In this document: positions 8,861 through 17,406 of the stretch, piece after piece
Layout of the letters: each line of letters starts with the position of its first letter
How positions within the stretch are numbered: the stretch's first letter is position 1
From: Paenibacillus contaminans
GTDB taxonomy: Bacteria > Bacillota > Bacilli > Paenibacillales > NBRC-103111
Direction: 5' to 3'
DNA length: 64,000 bases
Assembly (NCBI RefSeq): GCF_003285015.1
Contig: NZ_QMFB01000012.1
Coordinates: forward strand, 1-64,000
Notes under the pieces: generated by a model
Database searches by the model: none
What the model saw: the letters and a program-made list of their open reading frames with translations, nothing else
Told to the model about the DNA's origin: nothing
Translations under genes and position numbers: made by a program

Positions 8861-8906
8861 AAGGACCTCAGCTTCCACGGCAAAGTGGAGGACTGAGGTC
8901 CTTTTC
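8861..8906 (+). terminator. terminator of the SLH operon
   Basis: A long hairpin with outer arms AAGGACCTCAG and CTGAGGTCCTT (8861-8871 and 8893-8903) and an inner TCCAC/GTGGA stem, followed by a short T tract. It lies 80 bp after the SLH gene stop. Confidence 0.75.
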
Positions 8907-8997
8907 CTCGAAGAAAGTCGGCTCTACGCGGCCACCCCAAAATCAGTACTTGAAGGCAAACGAAACCCTTGCACTTCCGAGCGCAATTCCAGCATGG

Positions 8998-9020
8998 CTT
9001 TTCGTATACATTCATCGCAA
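8998..9020. repeat. single copy of a CGTATACATTCATCG-type intergenic repeat
   Basis: The string TTTTCGTATACATTCATCG here closely matches the unit at about 35696-35715 (TTTTTCGCATACATTCATCG). The rest of 8907-9164 holds no recognisable gene. It is rich in degenerate GCTGCCGCCTTGC-type repeats that recur at 9091, 9154 and 4772. Confidence 0.5.
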
Positions 9021-9164
9021 CCGCTACTATCGCAAAGGCTCTGCATTGGCCATTGGCACAACCACATTTGGCAATCAGTCCTTGCTCACCGCGCTGCCGC
9101 CTTGCCTGCGTTCCAAACTTACGTTCACTGCGCTACCCTTTACTTGCAGCACTGCCGCCTTGCT

Positions 9165-9902
9165 TTATTGCCCGGCATCCCGTTTGGCAAGACCGGTCAA
9201 GGCCCGCAGCGCGACATCAATCTCGCGTTCGACAGCTTGCGTCACCACGTCCGTATGCGGATCGTACTCCGCCGCCAAGTCGCTGTCGGCGAAGCCGTCG
9301 ATCGCCACGATAGCGCCTGCGCGGGCGCCCCGCAGCGAGGCGACGACATAAAGCGCCGCAATTTCCATCTCGACGGCGAGCACGCCGGCCTTCTTGTACT
9401 TCTTATGCGGAATTTCTTCCACGCCCGCAAAAAATACGTCATAACAAACGGTAATTCCTTTACGCACGACCCCTTCCGCGCCTACTGCCGCTTGCGACAG
9501 CGCATCGACAACCGCGCCGTCCGCAACCGCCGGAAAGCCGATCGGCACGAGCTGGCGGGTCAGCCCTTCTTCGCGCGCCGCCGCCGTGCTGATGACGAGG
9601 CTGCCCGAAGGGATGTCCGCGTGGTAGGAGCCCGCCGTGCCTACGCGAATCAGCGTTTTGACGCCGGCGCGGATAAGCTCCTCGAAGCAAACCGCAGCTC
9701 CGGGCGAGCCTACGCCATGGCTGACGACGGCGATTGGCACGCCGTCATATTCGCCGACGAAGGTGCGGTATTCCCTAGCGAAGGCGAGCTCCTTCGCCCC
9801 GTTCAGCTTGCCCGCTATCGCCTGCGCGCGCCGCGGGTCCCCGCATACGATCGCATAGGCGGGCATATCTTCAGAATGGATTTGCAGTATAGGTAAATAC
9901 AT
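9165..9902 (-). CDS. purine/uridine nucleoside phosphorylase
   Basis: A 245-residue enzyme of the PNP/UDP (NP-I) family, which cleaves nucleosides with phosphate to a base and (deoxy)ribose-1-phosphate. Visible features are AIVCGDPRRAQAIA near the N-terminus (phosphate-binding GDPxR), VVSHGVGSPGAAVCFEELI, LIRVGTAGS, and VEMEIAALY (ribose-binding Met-Glu). The length fits the hexameric NP-I class; whether it prefers uridine or purines is uncertain. The start ATG at 9902 has AAGGAG upstream. It lies downstream of and on the same strand as the nucleoside importer genes, separated by a repeat-filled 538-bp gap, so the two likely form one salvage function but perhaps not one transcript. Confidence 0.87.
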   Translation of the reverse strand: MYLPILQIHSEDMPAYAIVCGDPRRAQAIAGKLNGAKELAFAREYRTFVGEYDGVPIAVVSHGVGSPGAAVCFEELIRAGVKTLIRVGTAGSYHADIPSGSLVISTAAAREEGLTRQLVPIGFPAVADGAVVDALSQAAVGAEGVVRKGITVCYDVFFAGVEEIPHKKYKKAGVLAVEMEIAALYVVASLRGARAGAIVAIDGFADSDLAAEYDPHTDVVTQAVEREIDVALRALTGLAKRDAGQ

Positions 9903-10440
9903 CGATGTCCTTCTCCTTTGCGTTCCTATTCGGTTACAAAATTAATACGACCGAAGAAATAGTAAGGAAAAGCTTACTGTTTATAAGGCAAGCCTCACTA
10001 TTTCTCGCCGAAAACCCGTGTTCGGACGAGTTAATGAGGAAAAATTCATTATTAGTGAGGCAAACGAAATTGATAATGGCGGTTGCCTCACTAACGGGTG
10101 AAAACGAGCATTATTCCGGTGAAATAGTGTGGACTGCCTCATTAACAATAATGTTTTCTCCACTAAGCGCACGGTCCCGGCATAACCATAAGGGCGATCA
10201 TTTCCGTTAGATGTGGAAAAGGCCCTTTTTAAGCAGAATAACGGCTGCCGGTTCCTTTTGCAATCGAGTCTCGCCCCGTTTCGGTTCGTCTACGGGACTC
10301 CGTCGTCTTCCGTTCTTGCCAGAACGTCCGATTTGCACGAACTAGCATTCCAATGGGGCTCTCGCAATTGCAGTCCCTGCTCCTCAGGAAGAAAGGGAGC
10401 TCCCGCCCCCGCTCATCGCCATCCGAATGATGAAAGCCCG
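9903..10440. other. 538-bp intergenic region filled with degenerate repeats
   Basis: No supported gene. The region is AT-richer than its surroundings and contains many degenerate copies of TAGTGAGG/CCTCACTA in both orientations. Part of it (10059-10165) is repeated in inverted orientation at 26074-26179. It separates the nucleoside ABC importer operon from the nucleoside phosphorylase gene. Confidence 0.6.
10059..10165 (-). repeat. dispersed ~107-bp intergenic repeat, copy 1
   Basis: Read on the minus strand this aligns with 26074-26179 on the plus strand, at roughly four fifths identity by eye, starting TAGTGGAGAAAAC and ending TTTCGTTTGCC. Within it TTAATGAGGC and TTAGTGAGGC are spaced exactly 51 bp. 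It is non-coding and shows no transposase or terminal repeats. Confidence 0.65.
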
Positions 10441-11364
10441 CTACCGCGAGCTGCCGCTCGTTTTTTGCGCTTCCGCCAGATAGCCCTTGTCCTTGAAGAA
10501 AAATAACGAAATCAGCGTCACGACATATGGAATCATCATCGTGAACTGCGTCGGAATCGATAGCCCTTGCAGCCGGATGCTGACAGCGTCCATGAAGCCG
10601 AACAGCAGGCTCGCGCCCATCGTGCCGAGCGGACTCGACTGACCGAGCATCATCGCAACCAGCGCAATGAAGCCGCGGCCGGAGGTCATCCCTTCGGTAA
10701 ACATCGTCACCTGACCGAGCGACAGCTGTGCGCCCGCCAATCCGCATAACGCCCCGCATGCCAGAATAGCGCCGTATTGGTAGCGGCGGATCCCGATCCC
10801 CATGCTTTTGGCCGCAATGCCGTTCTCTCCGACCGCAAGAAGCCTGAAGCCGACAATCGTTTTGAACAGGAACAAATGCAGCAAAAGCACAATGACGATC
10901 GTCAAGTAAACGAGCGGCGAATGTCCGGACAGCACGCCCCCGAGCCACGGTATGTCTTGTACGAGAGGAATGTCCCACTTGGGCAATCCGACCATGTTTT
11001 TATCGTAGTAGGTACCTTTAACATTGAAAATAGCGCGCAGGCAAAACGTCGTTAACCCCAGCGCCAGAAAATTAAGCGAAATCCCGACGACGATCGGATT
11101 CGCCTGCAGATGGATGCTGACGTAACCGAACAGCAGTGAGAACAGCATGACGCACACGACGGCAAAAATCACGGCTAAAAACACGCTGCCCGTCAAATAA
11201 TTGCCGAGTATCCCGGAGAACGCCCCCACCAGCACAAGCCCCTCCAGGGCGACATTGAAAACCCCCGCTCTCGCGCATAAAGCGCCGCCTAAAGCAGCGA
11301 GCAAGATCGGCGTCACCATCCGGATCGTCGAATTAAACAGCGCGATATCAAACAGCTGATCCAC
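10441..11364 (-). CDS. nupQ: nucleoside ABC importer, membrane permease (NupQ-type)
   Basis: A 307-residue inner-membrane permease of the BPD_transp_2 family that acts with BMP-type nucleoside-binding lipoproteins. It shows family stretches such as TPILLAALGGALCARAGVFNVALEG near the start and LGLTTFCLRAIFN. The start is the GTG at 11364 (behind GAGGAAAGCGAGG), because the longer in-frame extension up to 11559 overlaps the preceding permease gene and is not membrane-like. The start overlaps the upstream permease stop by 17 bp. It is the last gene of the four-gene importer set, equivalent in order to nupNOPQ (guanosine uptake) of Bacillus subtilis; the actual nucleoside is inferred. Confidence 0.88.
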   Translation of the reverse strand: MDQLFDIALFNSTIRMVTPILLAALGGALCARAGVFNVALEGLVLVGAFSGILGNYLTGSVFLAVIFAVVCVMLFSLLFGYVSIHLQANPIVVGISLNFLALGLTTFCLRAIFNVKGTYYDKNMVGLPKWDIPLVQDIPWLGGVLSGHSPLVYLTIVIVLLLHLFLFKTIVGFRLLAVGENGIAAKSMGIGIRRYQYGAILACGALCGLAGAQLSLGQVTMFTEGMTSGRGFIALVAMMLGQSSPLGTMGASLLFGFMDAVSIRLQGLSIPTQFTMMIPYVVTLISLFFFKDKGYLAEAQKTSGSSR

Positions 11365-12415
11365 GGTCGTTCCTCGCTTTCCTCCGTTTGATGAACGAAT
11401 AGCCGAATTTGGCCGAAACGAACACGACGATAACGGCCTGAATGACGCTGGCGATTTCCAGCGGCACCTCCGTGTTCCGTTCCACGCCCATGGCCCCCGT
11501 CTGCAAAGCAGCCAGCAAAATGGATGCAAGCGCCGCGCCGATCGGATTCGAATTCGCAAGCAGGGCCGCCATCAGGCCCGACCATGCGTACCCCGGCGTC
11601 ACGAGCGCGCCGTCCAGGTATCGATACTGCATGCCGAGCACCTCCACCGTACCGGCCAAGCCGGCAAGCCCGCCGCTGATCATCATGCCCGCCAGCATCA
11701 TCGGCACGCGGCGTACGCCGCCATATGCCGCAAATTGCCCGTTGCTTCCCGTCATCGTCAAGTTATACCCGAAAGACGTGCTGCGTACGACCCAGAACAA
11801 AATAACCACGGCCGCTATCGAGAGCAGAAAGCCCGCATGCAAGCTGGAGCCGGTAAAAAGCTTCGGCAGCCATGCGCCTTTATCGATCATCGGCGTTTGG
11901 GCGAGCGCCGCGGAGCCGGTCGTATCCTTGAACGGCTTCGCCACCAAGTAACCGGCAAAATAGATGGCCACATAGTTCAGCAGCAGCGTCGAGATGAGCA
12001 AATTGATCTTGTATTTGGCATCAAGCCAGCCGGCGAATGCCGCCCATATACCGCCGGCTGCGACACCCGCGACGATCGCGGCGATCAGCTTGAGCCAGCC
12101 GGGCCCCGGCAAATACAATGCGGTTAATGCCGCCGATACGGCGCCCAGCACCATTTGGCCCTCCGCCCCCAGGTTGAAAAAACCGGCGCGGAACGCCATG
12201 GAAAGCCCCAGGGCGATCAGCAGGATCGGCGTCGCCCGCGTCAGCGTGTTCGTCAAGTAGTAGAAGCTGCCGAACGCGCCCTTCCACATTTCGGCGTACG
12301 TTTCGCCTACCGATGCTCCGACAAGCAGCACCGCTACAGCGCCGACCAGCAGTCCGAACACCATAGCCATGGCGGGATGCAGGAGCGAAGACGCCCATTC
12401 TTTGCGCTTATTCAT
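11348..12415 (-). CDS. nupP: nucleoside ABC importer, membrane permease (NupP-type)
   Basis: A 355-residue BPD_transp_2 permease with about ten hydrophobic segments. The TPILLIALGLSMAFRAGFFNLGAEG stretch is paralogous to that of the neighbouring permease, and ALTPGYAWSGLMAALLANSNPIG-like sequence follows in the C-terminal half. It begins at the ATG at 12415, overlapping the last codons of the ATPase gene by 8 bp, with GGAGGG upstream, so it is translationally coupled. It pairs with the NupQ-type protein to form the heterodimeric channel of a nucleoside importer. Confidence 0.88.
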   Translation of the reverse strand: MNKRKEWASSLLHPAMAMVFGLLVGAVAVLLVGASVGETYAEMWKGAFGSFYYLTNTLTRATPILLIALGLSMAFRAGFFNLGAEGQMVLGAVSAALTALYLPGPGWLKLIAAIVAGVAAGGIWAAFAGWLDAKYKINLLISTLLLNYVAIYFAGYLVAKPFKDTTGSAALAQTPMIDKGAWLPKLFTGSSLHAGFLLSIAAVVILFWVVRSTSFGYNLTMTGSNGQFAAYGGVRRVPMMLAGMMISGGLAGLAGTVEVLGMQYRYLDGALVTPGYAWSGLMAALLANSNPIGAALASILLAALQTGAMGVERNTEVPLEIASVIQAVIVVFVSAKFGYSFIKRRKARNDRGSAV

Positions 12416-13910
12416 GCTTACTTTTCCCTCCAGCCATGAGCAGACTGATCGCTTCCTCGGTCGCTTCGTGACCGTCCAGCTCGCCGGCTATTTTTCCCTC
12501 GTACATGACGAGAATACGGTCGGACAGCTTCATAACCTCGGACAGCTCGGACGAAACGAGCAATATAGCCCCGCCCTCCGTGCGTTTGTCGAGCAGCTGC
12601 TTGTGAATAAACTCCATCGCCCCGATATCGACGCCCCGCGTCGGCTCGGCTGCGATCAGAAACGGCGTTTCCTGGGCAAGCTCACGTGCTACGATCAGCT
12701 TCTGCAGATTGCCCCCGGACAAATTTTGCGCTTTTTCCTGAACGGAGGAGGTTTTCACCCCGAACTTCTGCACCCAATCAGAAACCGCCTGGTGGATTCG
12801 CTTCTTCTGCAGCACGCCTGAACGGCTGAACTTGCTCTGATGACCCATCAGGCCGTTCTCCACGAGGGTCCTATCCTTCGCCGTCCCCCACTGGTAACGA
12901 TCCTCCGGTATGTGGGCGAGCCCCGCTTCGCGAATAACCCCCGGCAGCTTGTTCGTCACGTCGCGGCCGTTCAGCGCCACCGTTCCTTGATCGGCCCGGC
13001 GAAGGCCGCACAAGCTCTGAATCAGCTCGGATTGCCCGTTCCCGGATACGCCGGCGATGCCGACAATTTCCCCTTGAGCCACCCGGAAGCTGACTTCATC
13101 GACTACCGGCTTGCCATTGTCGCCCCGAACAAGCAGCTTGTCGACGCGAAGGGAGGCTTCACCCGGCATCGGTCTGCTCTTGTTCAGCTCCGCAAGCTCG
13201 CGCCCGACCATCAGGCGGGACAGCTCCTCGACGTTCGTTTCCGCTTTTTCGAGAACGCCCGTAACCTGGCCGCCGCGCAGCACCGTAATCCGATCGGCGA
13301 CCTCCATCACTTCATGCAGCTTGTGCGTAATCAAAATAATGCTCTTCCCTTGTCCCGCAAGCCGCCGGATCGCAGCCAGCAGCTCCTTCACCTCAAGCGG
13401 CGTCAATACGGCCGTCGGCTCGTCCAGCACGATGATTTCCGCGCCTTGATGCAGCACCTTCAGGATTTCCACCCGCTGCTGCGCGCCAAGCGAGCACTCC
13501 CCTGCCTTCCGCTCCGGCTCGACCGGTATGCCGTATGTGCGGCTTAGCTCGTTGACCCGCTCCACCGCCTTGCGGCGGTCGAACCAAGCGCCCTTGACCG
13601 GTTCCGCACCGATGACAACGTTCTCTGCGACAGTAAAGCTGGAGAACAGCATAAAATGCTGATGCACCATGCCGATCCCGCTCGTAATCGCATCGCGCGG
13701 ACTGCCGAAAGACGCTTCCTTGCCGCGAATCCGGATCGCGCCCGACGTCGGCTGCTCCATCCCGTACAAGATGCGCATCAGCGTCGTTTTGCCGGCGCCG
13801 TTCTCCCCGACGATCGCGTGCACTTCGCCTTCCCTGAGCGTAAAATCGACCGCCTTGTTCGCGGTCAGCTCGCCGTAAGTTTTCGTAATTTGCTCCATCT
13901 GCAGCAGCAT
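12408..13910 (-). CDS. nupO: nucleoside ABC importer, double ATPase (NupO-type)
   Basis: A 500-residue ATPase with two fused ABC domains, as in sugar/nucleoside importers (RbsA/NupO class). Domain 1 has Walker A GENGAGKTT, a degenerate signature SLGAQQRVEI and Walker B IIVLDEPTAVLTP. Domain 2 has a degenerate Walker A GVSGNGQSE, the canonical signature LSGGNLQKLI and Walker B FLIAAEPTRGVDIG. Such asymmetry is normal for this class. It starts at the ATG at 13910 behind GGAGG. A stem-loop separates it from the upstream lipoprotein gene, and it overlaps the downstream permease gene. Confidence 0.92.
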   Translation of the reverse strand: MLLQMEQITKTYGELTANKAVDFTLREGEVHAIVGENGAGKTTLMRILYGMEQPTSGAIRIRGKEASFGSPRDAITSGIGMVHQHFMLFSSFTVAENVVIGAEPVKGAWFDRRKAVERVNELSRTYGIPVEPERKAGECSLGAQQRVEILKVLHQGAEIIVLDEPTAVLTPLEVKELLAAIRRLAGQGKSIILITHKLHEVMEVADRITVLRGGQVTGVLEKAETNVEELSRLMVGRELAELNKSRPMPGEASLRVDKLLVRGDNGKPVVDEVSFRVAQGEIVGIAGVSGNGQSELIQSLCGLRRADQGTVALNGRDVTNKLPGVIREAGLAHIPEDRYQWGTAKDRTLVENGLMGHQSKFSRSGVLQKKRIHQAVSDWVQKFGVKTSSVQEKAQNLSGGNLQKLIVARELAQETPFLIAAEPTRGVDIGAMEFIHKQLLDKRTEGGAILLVSSELSEVMKLSDRILVMYEGKIAGELDGHEATEEAISLLMAGGKSKHE

Positions 13911-13946
13911 GGCTCTTATTCCCTCCGCACGGCTCTATAATGAGGA

Positions 13947-13976
13947 AACCGACTGCCAAAGCGGCGGCAGCCGGTT
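13947..13976 (-). terminator. intra-operon stem-loop after the lipoprotein gene
   Basis: Inverted repeat AACCG-CTGCC / GGCAG-CGGTT with single mismatched bases and no T tract. It lies between the binding-lipoprotein gene and the ATPase gene. Such structures often stabilise the binding-protein part of the mRNA or attenuate transcription so that the binding protein is made in excess. Confidence 0.45.
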
Positions 13977-14012
13977 CAAGTGCAATTGTGTTCTACAAAC
14001 GATTGGCGTCTA

Positions 14013-15056
14013 TTACTTTTGAGCCAGCGGGTTTTGCAATACCAGCTTGCCCGAAACGATCTGGTCGTTCAGTTCCTTCACTTTGTTGATCGTCTCTTGG
14101 GTGATGAAAGGATTCAGCTTCGTTTGCGTTTCGTGCGTGACGAACGGCAAGCCTACGCCTTTTTCCTTCAAGCCGTAATCGATCGCGCCCGCCTTGTACG
14201 AGCCGTTGACGAATTCCTTGATCGTTTCGTAAGCGGCAACGTCCGTGCTTTTAATTTGCGACATGACGATGTGGTCCGGATCTTTGCTCGTGTGGTCCAT
14301 ATCTTGGCCGGAGGTAAAGAAGTTTTTCTCCTTCGCCGCTTCGAAAACCCCGAAATCGCCCGCAGCCGATGCGCCGATGATGAAGTCCGCGCCTTGGCCG
14401 AATTGCAGAAGAGCAAGCTCCTTCGCTTTCACAGGATCGGTAAAACCGCCTACGTAGTTGACGAGAAATTTCGCATTCGGGTTCGTTGCTTTCAAGCCTT
14501 GCTCGAACGGCGTCGTCCACTTCTTAATGAGCGGAATGTCAGCAGCCGCTACCATGCCGACGACGTTCTTCTTCGTAGACAAGCCGGCCAGCGCCCCCAG
14601 CAAATAAGACGATTCGTACTCGCGGAACGATACGCTGCGAACGTTAGGCAAATCGACGACGGTGTCGATGATCGTGAACGCCTGCTTCGGATTTTCGGCG
14701 GCCACTTTCTTAAGCGCGTCTTCCGCCTGGAAGGTCGCGGTGATGATCAGATCGTATTTGTCGGCCAGCGCCGCGCGCAGGTTTTGCTCGAACGCGTTCG
14801 GGTCCGTCGACTCTACGGTTTTGGTAGTAACGTTAAATTCTTTGCCCGCTTTCTTGACGCCTTCGTCCATCAGCTGGAAGAACGGATTGACGCCGATTTT
14901 CTCAGGCAGGACGAGCACGACCTTCTTGTCGGATTTCGGAGCGGCGGAGCCGCCTGCGCCCGGCGAAGGGCTGCTTGCCCCGTCTTTCTCTTTATTGCTT
15001 GCACAGCCCGCGATAACGAGGACGAATGCGACAATGAGCAGTAACCATTTTTTCAT
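14013..15056 (-). CDS. nupN: BMP-family nucleoside-binding lipoprotein (NupN-type)
   Basis: A 347-residue solute-binding lipoprotein. It has a signal peptide with lipobox VIAGC (Cys about residue 18), then a Ser/Pro/Gly-rich tether and a BMP (PnrA/Med-like) periplasmic-binding fold. Family-type stretches include INPFF-like GVNPFFQLMDEGVKKAG, ADKYDLIITATFQAED and NVVGMVAAADIPLI. BMP proteins bind purine nucleosides such as guanosine. The start is the ATG at 15056 with AGGGGAG upstream; the in-frame ATG at 15089 would spoil the signal peptide. It is the first gene of the importer operon, behind the promoter at 15193-15221. Confidence 0.9.
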   Translation of the reverse strand: MKKWLLLIVAFVLVIAGCASNKEKDGASSPSPGAGGSAAPKSDKKVVLVLPEKIGVNPFFQLMDEGVKKAGKEFNVTTKTVESTDPNAFEQNLRAALADKYDLIITATFQAEDALKKVAAENPKQAFTIIDTVVDLPNVRSVSFREYESSYLLGALAGLSTKKNVVGMVAAADIPLIKKWTTPFEQGLKATNPNAKFLVNYVGGFTDPVKAKELALLQFGQGADFIIGASAAGDFGVFEAAKEKNFFTSGQDMDHTSKDPDHIVMSQIKSTDVAAYETIKEFVNGSYKAGAIDYGLKEKGVGLPFVTHETQTKLNPFITQETINKVKELNDQIVSGKLVLQNPLAQK

Positions 15057-15192
15057 GTGATGTAAGCTCCCCTCTTGCAATGATTTCATTAAATCCTATC
15101 GGATAACTGTGGATTAGTCAACCTTCTTTTTACAACGTTCATCGTTTTGTTGCATTTTGACGAATCCTGTCGTTTTAAGTCGACCGCCATTC

Positions 15193-15221
15193 ATTATACT
15201 AAAAAACACGAATGATTTCCA
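15193..15221 (-). promoter_or_regulatory. sigma-A promoter of the nucleoside importer operon
   Basis: On the minus strand a -35-like TGGAAA (15221-15216) is followed after 17 bp by a perfect -10 TATAAT (15198-15193), about 135 bp upstream of the lipoprotein start. I looked for a purine riboswitch in the leader and did not see the conserved core. Confidence 0.6.
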
Positions 15222-15280
15222 TGTAACGACCGTATAATGTTCGTGGAAAAAATAGCCACAAGGTACAGGATTGAAACGGA

Positions 15281-15326
15281 CAAAAAAGAAGACTGAACGG
15301 TGCCGGCAGCACGGTTCAGTCTTCTT
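15281..15326 (-). terminator. terminator downstream of the DsbA-like gene's neighbour region (bidirectional)
   Basis: Near-perfect hairpin with arms AAGAAGACTGAAC (15286-15298) and GTTCAGTCTTCTT (15314-15326). On the minus strand it is followed by a run of six T, so it terminates the minus-strand DsbA-like gene at 15376-16002 and insulates the importer promoter. Confidence 0.8.
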
Positions 15327-15375
15327 TATGGAAATTGGTTTAGAACGAATAGGCTTTTGGGAAAACCTATTTCGC

Positions 15376-16002
15376 TTATACTTGCTTCGCCTTCTCCAGC
15401 GCCTGCACGAAAACGTGAGGCGGCTGAGCGCCGCTTAGCGCAAACTTATTGTTAATGATGAAAAACGGCACGCCCGTTATTCCGACTTCCTTGGCGAAAG
15501 CAAGATCCTTCTCCACCTGCGGCAGCTTCTCTTTGCTCACGAGACGCTCTCTCGTCGATTCCCGTTCAAGCCCGAACGTTTCTCCAATCTCAAGCAGCAC
15601 CTCGATATCTCCGATGTTCCGCCCATCCTCGAAATATGCCTTGTAGATCGCCTCCACGAGCTCCGCCTGCTGTTCCCGAGGGACCAAACTGTACAGCTGG
15701 TGCGACAATAGCGTATTCGGCATGTATTCCACCTTCGAGAAATCGAAAGGCACGCCTGCGGCCTTGCCCGCTTGCTCTACTTGCCCGAACATCGGCAAAA
15801 TATCCGTGCCGGCCGAACCGAATTTTTTGGTCATCGTCTCGCGGAAAGGCAGCCCCTCCACCGGCGTGGTCGGATCAAGCTGAAATGCGCGGTAACGAAT
15901 TTCCACCGGCTCGTCCTTCCATTCCTTCAATGCCTCAAGCAGGTTCTGCTTGCCAATGCGGCACCATGGACATACCGTATCCTGAAAAATATCAATAATC
16001 AT
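15376..16002 (-). CDS. DsbA-family (FrnE-like) thioredoxin-fold oxidoreductase
   Basis: A 208-residue cytoplasmic protein of the DsbA/FrnE family with a CPWC active site at residues 11-14 (IFQDTVCPWCRIG) and the cis-Pro loop GITGVPFFIIN near the C-terminus. It has no signal peptide, so it probably acts in cytosolic thiol-disulfide exchange or as a 2-hydroxychromene-isomerase-like enzyme; FrnE homologues are linked to oxidative-stress tolerance. The start ATG at 16002 has AAGGAG upstream; a longer in-frame reading to 16113 lacks a site. It is monocistronic and ends at the hairpin at 15281-15326. Confidence 0.88.
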   Translation of the reverse strand: MIIDIFQDTVCPWCRIGKQNLLEALKEWKDEPVEIRYRAFQLDPTTPVEGLPFRETMTKKFGSAGTDILPMFGQVEQAGKAAGVPFDFSKVEYMPNTLLSHQLYSLVPREQQAELVEAIYKAYFEDGRNIGDIEVLLEIGETFGLERESTRERLVSKEKLPQVEKDLAFAKEVGITGVPFFIINNKFALSGAQPPHVFVQALEKAKQV

Positions 16003-16217
16003 CAGCAATCTCTCCTTTATCGTCGGTCGGCAGCCATGAGCCATGAGGCTTGCTGCCCCGAGCCGGCAAAACGGCCCCGTATACGAAGGAGCCTGCGGCA
16101 ATCCGAACCGCATACGGCTATAGCCCTATCTTACCGCTAACCCAAGCCTTCCTCAAGCGTAAGCCGGTCCGTCCAGGGTACTAGAGAAAATTCGTACTAT
16201 TCGAAAGCCGTTTTTCA

Positions 16218-16245
16218 TTTACAATGGAAAATAAGCACGTATAAA
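16218..16245 (+). promoter_or_regulatory. sigma-A promoter of the KAS III biosynthetic gene train
   Basis: TTTACA (16218-16223), 16-bp spacer, TATAAA (16240-16245), a good sigma-A match. It lies about 150 bp upstream of the KAS III start. The intervening leader (16246-16401) shows no gene; it has a GC-rich inverted segment just before the AGGAGG. Confidence 0.65.
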
Positions 16246-16401
16246 CGCTCGTTTTAGAGACCCCATGGAAACTTTCGGCTGAGAAGCGAAAACATACCGT
16301 CTTCGTCAAGTTCGAACAGCACCCTTTTCATATAAACACAGAAGAACGGATTGCTGGCCGCAGCCGGACTTTGGCCGGCCGCTAGCCCAGGAGGATATAA
16401 G

Positions 16402-17406
16402 ATGCAAGCAACCAGAAACGTCAAAATCGCCGGAACCGGCACCTATTTGCCCAAACGTCAAGTAAGCGCGAATGAAATGGATCGTCTGCTCGGAACCGAG
16501 CCCGGATGGGTGCTGCGCAAATCGGACGTCTCCGTCCGTTACTTTGTTGAAGACGAAACCGCCGCACAGATGGGCGCGTATGCGGTGAAAGCGGCTTTGG
16601 CCGATACGGGGCTTACGTTCGCCGACATCGATTGTATCGTTTGCACGAGCGGAACGATGGAGCAGCCGATTCCTTGTACGGCCGCCCTTATTCAGAAAGC
16701 GCTGGGCGAAGGCGATTCCGGTACGCCCGCTTTCGATATCAATTCGACCTGCCTAAGCTTCGTCGCCGGACTCGATACGATGTCCTATCTCGCCGATGCC
16801 GGAAGGTACCCGCGAATCGTCCTCGTCGCAACGGAAATCGCATCGCGCGGGCTTAACTGGAGCGACAAGGAAAGCGCCGCTTTATTCGGCGACGGTGCGG
16901 CGGCTGTCGTCATCGAGCGGAACGGCCGGCCGGACGACCGGTCGAAAATCGTCCATGCCGCCATGCGCACATACGGCAAGGGCGCTCATTTATCGGAAAT
17001 ACGGGGCGGCGGCAGCAAGCTGCCTGCACAGTCGTTCAATCCGGATAACGAACGGGATTTTCTGTTTCATATGGACGGGCAAGCGATTTTCAAGCTGGCT
17101 TCCAAAATACTTCCCGACTTCACCCGCGAGCTGCTGGACGGAGCCGGCTGCCGCATGTCCGATATCAAGCTCGTCATCCCTCATCAAGGAAGCGCCATGG
17201 CGATGCGGCTGCTGCGCAAGAAGCTGGGGATCGCGGAGGAGCAGCTGATGTACATTACGCCGGAATACGGCAACACGATCGCCGCCTCGATTCCGATCGG
17301 CCTTCATGAAGCCGCCAAGCAAGGACGCATACGGCGCGGCGACCGCGTGATGCTGCTGGGCACATCGGCCGGCGTTTCCTTGGGAGGACTCATTTTTGAC
17401 TACTGA
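16402..17406 (+). CDS. beta-ketoacyl-ACP synthase III-like enzyme
   Basis: A 334-residue thiolase-fold enzyme of the FabH class. It shows the complete catalytic triad: Cys117 (DINSTCLSF), His261 (VIPHQGSAM) and Asn291 (EYGNTIAAS). The C-terminal GTSAGVSLGGLIF glycine-rich end is also typical. Housekeeping FabH starts fatty-acid synthesis. Standing in front of ligase, reductase and hydrolase genes, this copy more likely condenses an acyl-CoA or ACP with a carrier-bound or free acceptor in a dedicated pathway, comparable in role to OleA or PqsD-type enzymes. It starts at the ATG at 16402 behind AGGAGG, and its end overlaps the next gene by 11 bp. First gene of the train. Confidence 0.88.
   Translation: MQATRNVKIAGTGTYLPKRQVSANEMDRLLGTEPGWVLRKSDVSVRYFVEDETAAQMGAYAVKAALADTGLTFADIDCIVCTSGTMEQPIPCTAALIQKALGEGDSGTPAFDINSTCLSFVAGLDTMSYLADAGRYPRIVLVATEIASRGLNWSDKESAALFGDGAAAVVIERNGRPDDRSKIVHAAMRTYGKGAHLSEIRGGGSKLPAQSFNPDNERDFLFHMDGQAIFKLASKILPDFTRELLDGAGCRMSDIKLVIPHQGSAMAMRLLRKKLGIAEEQLMYITPEYGNTIAASIPIGLHEAAKQGRIRRGDRVMLLGTSAGVSLGGLIFDY

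Noticed and set aside
13980..15044. Long plus-strand open frame antisense to the binding-lipoprotein gene
   Set aside because: The opposite strand encodes a lipoprotein with signal peptide, lipobox and family motifs in a clear operon; the antisense translation is Arg-rich and matches nothing.
15057..15285. Possible purine riboswitch upstream of the nucleoside importer
   Set aside because: The leader has a normal promoter but none of the conserved core elements of a purine riboswitch.
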